Assembly: GCF_002014985.1 (NCBI RefSeq)
Contig: NZ_MUXU01000021.1
Span: 1 to 64,000 of the forward strand
Length of the DNA stretch: 64,000 nucleotides
Origin: Moraxella caviae
GTDB lineage: Bacteria > Pseudomonadota > Gammaproteobacteria > Pseudomonadales > Moraxellaceae
Direction: 5' to 3'
Shown: piece by piece, positions 57,420-64,000 of the stretch
Layout: each line of letters starts with the position of its first letter
How positions within the stretch are numbered: position 1 is the stretch's first letter
Position numbers and translations under genes: made by a program
The notes under the pieces: generated by a model
Seen by the model: the letters and a program-made list of their open reading frames with translations, nothing else
Databases searched by the model: none
What the model was told of the DNA's origin: nothing

Positions 57420-57809
57420 TCAATCCAGCTCGCCTGCCAAAAGTTTGGCGCGGCGCTCATCATCAACACGCAGCGCATACACCCACGCTTCATCAAGTGT
57501 GCCATCGTCCAAGCGCACACGCACCTTGATGCGCTCATAGCCTTCGCCTTCAAAATCATCAAGCGCACGCCAATGCGCTGGCAACTCATCAGACGCAAAC
57601 ACCACGCCTGCCACCGCTTCGCCCACGCCACTGTCAGGCTCGCACGGTAAAATCGCAGGATAGCCTTGCGCTGCGCCCCAGCCATCGGCAATCAGCACGC
57701 CATATAAAGTTGCAGGCGTGAACGTACCGCCAATATTTTTAAGCCAATGCTCATTTGCACGCCCCGGCACCAGCGTTCCGTAGACAAAAAGTTTGTTCAA
57801 CTCGCTCAT
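57420..57809 (-). CDS. Gamma-glutamylcyclotransferase-like protein
   Basis: The 129-residue protein has the AIG2/YtfP-like fold: LFVYGTLVPGRANEHWL at the start (the YGTL phosphate loop), AGVVFASDELPAHWRALDDFEGEGYERIKVRV with the catalytic Glu in DDFEG, and a C-terminal VYALR. Such enzymes cyclise gamma-glutamyl peptides to 5-oxoproline. The real substrate of small bacterial members is mostly unknown. The gene is alone between two repeat-bearing or AT-rich spacers. Confidence 0.82.
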   Translation of the reverse strand: MSELNKLFVYGTLVPGRANEHWLKNIGGTFTPATLYGVLIADGWGAAQGYPAILPCEPDSGVGEAVAGVVFASDELPAHWRALDDFEGEGYERIKVRVRLDDGTLDEAWVYALRVDDERRAKLLAGELD

Positions 57810-58225
57810 TTTACACCTTTTTTAGCCAAAATTATCCATGCCAGCTATTATAAAACAACTGACAAAATTATAAAGCCCTTTTATCGTGCGTCTCGTATTT
57901 ACTTGCCGATGATTATTTGCGCCAAGCCACACCCAATCACACCAACGACTTTTCATCAGCACTTTTTATGGCTAATTTTTTCACTTTAATACTTGGCAAA
58001 ATGGCAAGTTTTGTTACTTTTTGTAAATGAAAATTAGTATTTACAACTAAATTTGTCAATAAAATACTGATTTTAAAAAAGTTTTTTTATAAAAATTTTC
58101 TTGAAATAAGGTTATAATAGAGAGTTGTTGAAATAAATTAGTAAATTTTTAGAAAAATTATACACTAATTTTAGTATTATTTTTAGTTATTCTTACAGTA
58201 AATTTTTAAAAATTTTGGAGTGGTT
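57810..58225. other. AT-rich spacer before the antiporter gene
   Basis: This 416-base spacer is strikingly AT-rich from 58015 on. It holds a TATAAT at 58113-58118, listed separately, and no supported gene. Confidence 0.55.
58113..58118 (+). promoter_or_regulatory. Candidate -10 box for the antiporter gene
   Basis: A perfect TATAAT lies 108 bases before the ATG. No strong -35 is visible 17 bp upstream, although the flanking sequence is extremely AT-rich. Confidence 0.4.
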
Positions 58226-59548
58226 ATGAACGCAGTATTGATTGCGGTAATCATCATGGTGGGGCTGTCGCTGGCAAGAGTACACGTTGTGCTGTCGCTC
58301 ATTGTCGGCGCAGTGGTGGGCGGACTTTTGGCGGGCTTACCCTTGACGGACACACTGACCGCCTTTCAAGACGGCATTAAAAATGGCGCACAAATCGCCC
58401 TATCTTATGCGGTTTTGGGTGCCTTTGCCATGGCGATTGCCCATTCTGGCGCACCAAAAATGTTTGCCAACAGTATCACCGCGCGCCTTGGCAACATGAA
58501 CGCCAGCACCAGCACCAAATGGCTTTTATTTGCGGCAATTTTTGCGATGGCAATCGCCAGCCAAAACGTTGTGCCGATTCACATCGCTTTCATTCCGCTC
58601 ATCGTTCCGCCGCTGCTTTTGGTGTTTAATCACCTAAAAGTGGATCGCCGTGCGATTGCGTGTATCATTACTTTTGGTTTGGTAAATACCTATATGTTCA
58701 TTCCTTATGGTTTTGGCGACATTTTCCTAAACCAAATCATTCTAAAAAACGTCTCAGAAAATGGCGTGGACGTGTCTGGCGTGTCTATCGTGTCGGTGAT
58801 GGCGATTCCTGCACTGGGTATGCTTTTGGGTCTTTTGGTAGCGGTGCTGTTTAGTTATCGTAAGCCACGCATTTATCAAGATGTGGCGCTCAATCACAGC
58901 CAAAATACCGACAAGCCTGCGCCAAAAGTCAGCTCTTATCGTGCGCTGATTGCTTTGGTTGCCATCATTGGTGCGTTTGTCATGCACCGCTATACAGATT
59001 CGCTGCTGATTGGCTCGTTGACTGGTTTTGCGATTTTTATGGCGTCTGGCGTGGTAAAATGGTCGGAAGCGGACAATGTGTTTAATGACGGCATTAAAAT
59101 GATGGCGATGATTGGCTTTATCATGATTACCGCACAAGGTTTTGCTGAAGTGATGAAAGCCACAGGTGAGATTGCGCCGCTCGTTGATGGGGCGATGCAG
59201 CTGTTTTCTGGCAATAAAGCCATCGCTGCGCTGGTGATGCTGATTATTGGCTTGGTGGTAACGCTGGGCATTGGCTCGTCATTTTCTACTGTGCCAATCA
59301 TTGCCAGCATTTATGTGCCTTTGTGCATGGCGATGGGCTTTAGCGTGCCTGCCACGATTGCGCTGGTGGCAACTGCTGGCGTGCTGGGCGATGCTGGCTC
59401 GCCTGCGTCTGATTCCACGCTTGGCCCTACGATGGGTCTTGGCATGGACTCACAGCACGACCACATCAAAGACACCGTCATTCCTACGTTTTTGCATTTT
59501 AACCTACCGCTCATCGTGTTTGGTTGGATTGCGGCGATGGTGCTATGA
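58226..59548 (+). CDS. Na+/H+ antiporter family permease
   Basis: The 440-residue protein has about eleven or twelve membrane segments. It resembles the NhaC/YuiF-type sodium/proton antiporter family of the ion-transporter superfamily: LIVGAVVGGLLAGLPLTDTLTAFQDGI at the start, AIASQNVVPIHIAFIPLIVPPLL, and the second-half block GIGSSFSTVPIIASIYVPLC followed by GDAGSPASDSTLGPT. The ATG follows GGAG by five bases. Ion and exact substrate are not determinable (some relatives move amino acids). It has its own terminator. Confidence 0.82.
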   Translation: MNAVLIAVIIMVGLSLARVHVVLSLIVGAVVGGLLAGLPLTDTLTAFQDGIKNGAQIALSYAVLGAFAMAIAHSGAPKMFANSITARLGNMNASTSTKWLLFAAIFAMAIASQNVVPIHIAFIPLIVPPLLLVFNHLKVDRRAIACIITFGLVNTYMFIPYGFGDIFLNQIILKNVSENGVDVSGVSIVSVMAIPALGMLLGLLVAVLFSYRKPRIYQDVALNHSQNTDKPAPKVSSYRALIALVAIIGAFVMHRYTDSLLIGSLTGFAIFMASGVVKWSEADNVFNDGIKMMAMIGFIMITAQGFAEVMKATGEIAPLVDGAMQLFSGNKAIAALVMLIIGLVVTLGIGSSFSTVPIIASIYVPLCMAMGFSVPATIALVATAGVLGDAGSPASDSTLGPTMGLGMDSQHDHIKDTVIPTFLHFNLPLIVFGWIAAMVL

Positions 59549-59583
59549 TTGCGTTATCGTGCGATAATATTTATAAAAATGAC

Positions 59584-59611
59584 AAAAGCCCTAGCAAATG
59601 TTAGGGCTTTT
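59584..59611 (+). terminator. Antiporter gene terminator
   Basis: AAAAGCCCTAGC pairs with GTTAGGGCTTTT (one G-U) around a 4-nt loop, followed by TTTG. Confidence 0.75.
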
Positions 59612-59663
59612 TTGTTGGGTTGATTATAGGCAATTTATGAGTTGCATTAGTGATAAGCTGTAA

Positions 59664-59690
59664 GTTGAGTTAGCGGTGGTATAACCCGAC
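59664..59690. repeat. Diverged GTTGGGTTA-type palindrome
   Basis: GTTGAGTTA (59664-59672) and TAACCCGAC (59682-59690) form the same imperfect palindrome as the copy at 53761-53787, again preceded by GTAA and followed by a T/A-rich tail. Confidence 0.65.
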
Positions 59691-59741
59691 GTGTTTAGGT
59701 TCAGTCTTTAAATTTATTGATTTTTTAAACCGCCAACCCAC

Positions 59742-61067
59742 TCAATTTAACGCCTTAATCACCTGCAAACGCTCGCCTTCAAACAGCTCCATCTCAGGCG
59801 CAAGCGTTACCATAAAACGATCAAAATACAAAAGCTGCTTGAGCAGTAGCGCAAAATCTCTTGGGAAATGAATGCCGTGGCGCTTACCGATTTGCGCAAG
59901 TTCCATCATTAGCACGTTCAGATTATCCGCTTGCTTGGCATTTTGTTTGGCGTGCGTGTGGCTGGCTGGATTGACCCTGCCAAACAGCATCGCCAAATCT
60001 GCCGCCAGCCTGTCTGTATCCATGCGCTCTGCCTTATGCGTCATGCCAATGCCCACCATCGCCGCCGCCATGCCGTGATAATCATTGGCTTGCAGGCTTT
60101 GCACCAAAGCAAAACACGCCTGCAAACTGGACGGCTGAATTTGCCCCACCAAGCCAAAATCCAAAAATGCCACACGCCCATCGTCCGTCAAAAGCACATT
60201 GCCCGCGTGCAAATCGGCATGAAATTCACCTGTCATCATCAGACCCAAAAACCAAGTGTCCAGCACGTCCGCCATCAGCTGCCGCGCACGCTCAGAAGTT
60301 AGGCGCGCATTCAGCGTCTCATCAATCAGCGATTCGCCCGCCAAAAACTGCATGGTCAAAAGCCGCTTGGTCGTAAGCGTGTCATACACCTTGGGCGCAA
60401 TCACCTTAGTCGTACCAAGATTGGCAAGCATGGCATTAAAGCGTGCGATGTGCGTACTTTCAGCGATAAAATCCGTCTCCGCCAACATTCGGGTGCGCAC
60501 TTCTTCCATGATGGGCGCAAGATTTGCCGCACGCATGGACGGCACCAGTCGCTCCATCGCCCAAAACACGCCATGCAGCACGCCAAGATCCGTCTGCATC
60601 ACCGTCTGAACGTGCGGTTTTTGTACCTTTAGCGCCACCACCGAGCCATCTTTTAGCACCGCTTTATGCACCTGCGCAATGCTGGCAGACGCAATAGGCG
60701 TGCGCTCAATGGATACAAATTCTGCCGCCACGCTCGTCCCCACAGACGCAAGCTCTTCATCGAGTACACGCTCAATCACCGAAAACGGCACAGGCGTGGT
60801 CTGATCTAGACAATCTTGAAAAGCCAGCACATATTCTTTGGGAAAAATAGATGGCGTACTGGCGATGAATTGCCCAAGTTTTATGTAAGTTACGCCCAGC
60901 CGCTCAAAACTCTCTTTGAGCAGATACGCATCAGGTTTTTCGCCTTTTGCCACACGCAGCGCCGCCAAAGAAGCGACACTTGCGGTGGCGTGAATGCGCC
61001 CAAGCACGTTTTTGCCAGTACCCAGCGTTTGTTTGGCAAGCTGCCAAGCGGAGCGTTTTTGTTTCAT
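59742..61067 (-). CDS. ABC1/UbiB family kinase-like protein
   Basis: The 441-residue protein belongs to the UbiB/ABC1 atypical kinase family, linked to ubiquinone metabolism. It has the family KxGQ motif as YIKLGQFIASTPS, the Ala-rich loop (APIASASIAQVH), VALKVQKP, the catalytic-loop region HADLHAGNVLLTDDG, and DFGLVGQI. E. coli UbiB is 546 residues with two C-terminal membrane helices, which I do not clearly see here, so this may be a soluble or peripheral member rather than UbiB itself. Confidence 0.83.
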   Translation of the reverse strand: MKQKRSAWQLAKQTLGTGKNVLGRIHATASVASLAALRVAKGEKPDAYLLKESFERLGVTYIKLGQFIASTPSIFPKEYVLAFQDCLDQTTPVPFSVIERVLDEELASVGTSVAAEFVSIERTPIASASIAQVHKAVLKDGSVVALKVQKPHVQTVMQTDLGVLHGVFWAMERLVPSMRAANLAPIMEEVRTRMLAETDFIAESTHIARFNAMLANLGTTKVIAPKVYDTLTTKRLLTMQFLAGESLIDETLNARLTSERARQLMADVLDTWFLGLMMTGEFHADLHAGNVLLTDDGRVAFLDFGLVGQIQPSSLQACFALVQSLQANDYHGMAAAMVGIGMTHKAERMDTDRLAADLAMLFGRVNPASHTHAKQNAKQADNLNVLMMELAQIGKRHGIHFPRDFALLLKQLLYFDRFMVTLAPEMELFEGERLQVIKALN

Positions 61068-61109
61068 GGTTGTCGTATTTTAAAAGTTGATGAAATTTTT
61101 AAGACTGTC

Positions 61110-61141
61110 GATTTACAAATTTAAAGATTTACGAATTTATA
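61110..61141. repeat. 16-bp tandem duplication
   Basis: GATTTACAAATTTAAA and GATTTACGAATTTATA are adjacent 16-base copies differing at two positions, just upstream of the ABC1 kinase gene. Confidence 0.75.
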
Positions 61142-61199
61142 AGTTGAAAAGTTTTTAAGCGGTTGTTTGCTGTTTTAACGATTTGCGCTGATTTGGCAT

Positions 61200-62009
61200 T
61201 CACACGCCACCACACACCGCACAATTTTCGTCCTTGTTAAAACGCATTTTTCTTAAAGACACGCTCATGCCCTGCCACAGCACAAGCTCGCCTGCAATGG
61301 GATTTTTGCCCCTGCCCAAAAAATCCAGCGCCACTTGCGAAGCCGCCGCACCAATCAGCGCCACCGTACTGGCAAGCACGCCAGACGTTGCACAGTTTTG
61401 CTCACTGCCTTTGGTGTCGCCAAACACACAGCGATAGCAGCCTGTCTCTTTGGTCAAAAGCATCATCTGCCCCACTTCGCCAATCGCAGACGTGGACAGC
61501 AGCGGCAACTGACGCACACGGCACGCAGCGTTGAGCGTATCACGAATGGTAAAATTATCTGTACAATCCACCACCAAATCAGGCGCAATCTCATCAAACA
61601 GCGCATGAACATTATCATCGGTGATTTTTTGGCTGGTGTGATTGACACAGACCAGCTCATTCATCTGGCGCAATTTACTCGCCGCCGTCCGTGCTTTATC
61701 TTGCCCAACATCGCTTGGCTCATAAAGCATTTGCCGCTGCAAATTACTGTCGTCCACCACATCAAAATCCAGCAAATGCACCAAGCCCACGCCTGCACGC
61801 ACCAGCACAGGCGACAGCGCACAGCCTAAACCGCCTGCGCCCACGATCAGCACACGGCTGTTTTTTAAGCGCAGCTGCGCTTCCATGTCCCAGCCGTCAA
61901 GCAAAATCTGCCGAGAATAGCGCATGAGTTCGGCATCACTCAGTTCATGGGCGGTGTTTTTGGAATTGGTGATGTGGTCGGTTTGGTTGGATTGATGGGT
62001 ATTTGTCAT
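61200..62009 (-). CDS. moeB: MoeB/ThiF family adenylyltransferase
   Basis: The 269-residue E1-like enzyme adenylates the C-terminus of a ubiquitin-like sulfur carrier (MoaD in molybdopterin synthesis, or ThiS). It has the nucleotide loop VGAGGLGCALSPVLVRAG, DFDVVDDSNLQRQML, the Cys in GSEQNCATSGVLA, and two zinc CxxC pairs (CYRC and CAVC). The C-terminal rhodanese domain of MoeBR is absent. No moa, moe or thi gene is next to it, so MoeB rather than ThiF is the likelier name but not certain. Confidence 0.87.
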   Translation of the reverse strand: MTNTHQSNQTDHITNSKNTAHELSDAELMRYSRQILLDGWDMEAQLRLKNSRVLIVGAGGLGCALSPVLVRAGVGLVHLLDFDVVDDSNLQRQMLYEPSDVGQDKARTAASKLRQMNELVCVNHTSQKITDDNVHALFDEIAPDLVVDCTDNFTIRDTLNAACRVRQLPLLSTSAIGEVGQMMLLTKETGCYRCVFGDTKGSEQNCATSGVLASTVALIGAAASQVALDFLGRGKNPIAGELVLWQGMSVSLRKMRFNKDENCAVCGGV

Positions 62010-62138
62010 GATTGATGGTTGTGGTTATGATATGATGATTTTAGGTTGGTATAAACGAATTGATAAAACGACTGGCAAAGCAATTAGCAAAATGCTTGAT
62101 AAAACGCTTGGCGAAATTCACTGATGGCAAGCTGGCAA

Positions 62139-62194
62139 TCAATTTGATAAACTCAATTTGATAAACTTAAATTGATAAACTTAAATTGATAAAA
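62139..62194. repeat. Four-copy 14-bp tandem array
   Basis: TCAATTTGATAAAC occurs twice (62139-62152, 62153-62166), then TTAAATTGATAAAC and TTAAATTGATAAAA follow to 62194. Diverged flanking sequence (GATAAAAC, GGTAAAA) suggests the array once extended further. It lies upstream of moeB and downstream of prmC. Confidence 0.85.
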
Positions 62195-62250
62195 GCAAAC
62201 GGCAAAATAGCCAGTAAAACAGTCGGTAAAATGGCTGGTAAAACCGCTGC

Positions 62251-63129
62251 TCACTCTTGCCACACGCCCAGCGTTACACGTTCGTTATCGCCATAATCCT
62301 TCACGGTGGCAATGCCAGAAAATCCAGCCGCAGCAAACAGCGCACGCACCGCTGCGCCTTGATTATAGCCATGCTCTATCGCCAAAAGCCCGCCTGCGTG
62401 CAGATGATTTTTTGCGCCAGTGATGATGATTTTAATATCCGCTAAGCCATTATCATTCGCCACCAGCGCAGTGATTGGCTCGGCTTTTAAATCCGCTAAA
62501 TGCACATCATCATCAGCAATATAAGGCGGATTTGACACGATGATGTGAAATTTTGGCGTATCATAAGTAAGGCTTTGATACCAGCTTGATTGCATAAATT
62601 CACAATTTATCGCCCCAAGCCCAAGTGCGTTTTGTCGGGCGATTTGCAGTGCTTCATCAGAAAAATCCACCGCCAGCACATCGCTGTCAGGCAATTCTTT
62701 GGCAAGCGTGATGGCAATGCAGCCGCTGCCCGTTCCTAAATCTAAAATGCGCAGCTTGTCATCAGGTGAATTTTTGGCATGATTTTTCGCATTGTTTTTG
62801 GCAGCATTTTTAGCAAAATCAAGCGCTGCCTCCACCAAAATTTCCGTATCAGGGCGTGGAATCAGCGTGTGCGCATTGACCGCAAACGCACGCCCATAAA
62901 AATGCGCTTCGCCAATCACATAAGCCAGCGGCACGCCCTTTTGCATTTGGGTGATGCCGTCTTGCAGCTTGGCAAATTCATCATCGCTTAGCCGATACTC
63001 ATCATTAGTGATTAAAAAACTTTTGGGCTTATCAATCACAGACAATAGCAAGCCTTCTAGCCAATGATACGGCAGGCGTTCGTGGGCGATTCGGCGAAAT
63101 TCAAGTTTTAATGCGTGCAACGTTTTCAT
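62251..63129 (-). CDS. prmC: Release factor glutamine methyltransferase
   Basis: PrmC methylates the Gln of the GGQ motif of release factors RF1 and RF2, using S-adenosylmethionine. The 292-residue protein has an N-terminal helical domain, PRPDTEILVE, the SAM motif DLGTGSGCIAITLA, and the catalytic VSNPPYI. Its length is normal. No prfA is adjacent in view. It precedes moeB by 241 bases and follows the permease gene by 30. Confidence 0.95.
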   Translation of the reverse strand: MKTLHALKLEFRRIAHERLPYHWLEGLLLSVIDKPKSFLITNDEYRLSDDEFAKLQDGITQMQKGVPLAYVIGEAHFYGRAFAVNAHTLIPRPDTEILVEAALDFAKNAAKNNAKNHAKNSPDDKLRILDLGTGSGCIAITLAKELPDSDVLAVDFSDEALQIARQNALGLGAINCEFMQSSWYQSLTYDTPKFHIIVSNPPYIADDDVHLADLKAEPITALVANDNGLADIKIIITGAKNHLHAGGLLAIEHGYNQGAAVRALFAAAGFSGIATVKDYGDNERVTLGVWQE

Positions 63130-63159
63130 TTTATGTCATCGCTTGTTAATTTTTCGCCC

Positions 63160-64000
63160 TTACACGCCATCGCTTTTTAAAGGGATTTTTTTATGCACCC
63201 AATACACCAAATACAGCACAGGAATACCGATCACAAAGGTGATGGCGAAAAATACAGGATAGCTTGTGGCATCAACAATCGCCCCTGAATAGCCGCCCAA
63301 AATCTTTGGTGATAACGTCATCAGTGATGAAAACAACGCATACTGCACCGCTGTAAAACGAATGGATGTCAAAGCTGACAAAAAGGCGATGAACACCGCA
63401 CTGGCAAGCCCTGCTGCTGTGTTATCAATAATCACCGCTGTGTACATCAAAGGCACGGTTGGTGTGTAAAACAGCCCAATGAACATCAAATTCGTCAAGC
63501 ACGCCAAAAACGCACCAATCATCATCGCACGCATCACGCCTGTTTTTTGGGCAATCCAGCCGCCCACAAAACCGCCACCAATACTGGCAATCACGCCCAC
63601 CACTTTAACAGCGTTGGCGATTTGGGTCTTACTAAAGCCAATATCTTGATAAAAAATGTTTGAAATATTACCCGCCACAATGTCAGAAATGCGGTACAAA
63701 CCAATCAACAAAAGCAGCAGCAAGGCTTGTTTGCCATAACGCTCAAAAAAGTCTGTGATGGGCGTAACCCACGTCTGTGCCGCCACTTGCTTTGCCACCA
63801 AACCCAGCTGCACCAGCAAATAGCCCACGCCAAACATACAAGCGCCACTTGTGATGAATTTAATCGCACCGAGCAAAAATCCCACCAAAGCGTCATCACT
63901 GCTTGGCAAAACCGCGCCCATCACACGATACACACCCACAAACGCCACCACTGACAACAAAAACACCGCCACCAATCTGGCATAATCGGCAGTGGTTTGT
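63160..64000 (-). CDS. ampG: AmpG-like muropeptide permease (3' part)
   Basis: This is the C-terminal part (about 280 residues) of an MFS permease; the frame stays open through the window edge, so the start is outside. It resembles AmpG, which imports anhydromuropeptides for cell-wall recycling: LLLLIGLYRISDIVAGNISNIFY, the loop after it, GGGFVGGWIAQKTG, and the last helices with a KIPLKS basic end. At least seven membrane segments are visible. The identification is from the general pattern and could be another member of the family. Confidence 0.72.
   Translation of the reverse strand, partial: QTTADYARLVAVFLLSVVAFVGVYRVMGAVLPSSDDALVGFLLGAIKFITSGACMFGVGYLLVQLGLVAKQVAAQTWVTPITDFFERYGKQALLLLLLIGLYRISDIVAGNISNIFYQDIGFSKTQIANAVKVVGVIASIGGGFVGGWIAQKTGVMRAMMIGAFLACLTNLMFIGLFYTPTVPLMYTAVIIDNTAAGLASAVFIAFLSALTSIRFTAVQYALFSSLMTLSPKILGGYSGAIVDATSYPVFFAITFVIGIPVLYLVYWVHKKIPLKSDGV

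Noticed and set aside
58015..58225. Extremely AT-rich region as a replication origin or horizontal-transfer mark
   Set aside because: No DnaA-box cluster or flanking repeats were seen. It is more simply an AT-rich promoter region for the antiporter gene.
1..64000. Over-represented word GCCAAA/TTTGGC as a DNA-uptake signal
   Set aside because: The word is common by eye, but it also follows from frequent Ala-Lys and Phe-Gly codons here, and there is no extended consensus. A count against a codon-shuffled control would be needed.
1..64000. tRNA, rRNA, CRISPR or prophage regions
   Set aside because: No cloverleaf-like sequence, regularly spaced repeat-spacer array or phage structural gene was recognised anywhere in the window.

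Overview
The window looks like chromosome from a member of the Moraxellaceae, most likely Moraxella or a close relative. The reasons are gene content (rlmKL fusion, glnE, rhlB, tusDC-E, bamD with a long C-terminal extension, cvpA-purF, uup), protein sequences closest in feel to Acinetobacter/Moraxella families, a mid-range base composition with AT-rich spacers, and a poly-G tract placed as in known Moraxella phase-variable genes. The assignment rests on recognition, not on a search.

Layout. 1-253 is the right end of an IS1595-family (IS1016-like) element. 423-4147 carries slyX (-), uup and an LpxL-type acyltransferase (+). 4290-10426 is a leucine-biosynthesis block on the minus strand (leuA, leuC, leuD, leuB), with a VapBC-like toxin-antitoxin pair between leuC and leuD. 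A divergent Lrp-family regulator follows at 10754, with a candidate operator in the shared spacer. 11351-21451 holds glnE, the tusD-tusC-tusE sulfur relay without a visible tusB, trmL, the coupled rhlB-hemW pair, a small exported protein, a cold-shock gene and aroQ. 21554-26950 (minus) has ttcA, rlmKL with a long basic tail, a small membrane protein and a glutathione transferase. 27508-34119 has bamD, dnaG, 5-formyl-THF cyclo-ligase, a DUF488 protein, queC (-) and a marC-family gene.

34381-45010 has a TerD-like protein, cvpA-purF, pyrD, ftsY-ogt, two lipoproteins (one behind a G10 tract), and an unknown gene-aroC-ybaK group. 45512-53661 is rpoD, ybeD, sbcD and sbcC on the plus strand. 53912-64000 has a Sel1-repeat protein, a possible HolD-like psi subunit paired with a HerA/DUF853 ATPase, a gamma-glutamylcyclotransferase-like protein, a sodium/proton antiporter-family permease, an ABC1/UbiB kinase, MoeB, PrmC and the 3' part of an AmpG-like permease that runs off the window.

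Most of this is core metabolism and information processing. The accessory or unusual items are the IS end, the toxin-antitoxin pair inside the leu block, the G10 tract before a lipoprotein gene, a dispersed GTTGGGTTA palindrome family near 53.7 and 59.7 kb, and a recurring habit of spacers carrying short tandem arrays with 12-16 bp periods whose unit sequence differs at each site. I saw no rRNA, tRNA, CRISPR array or prophage.
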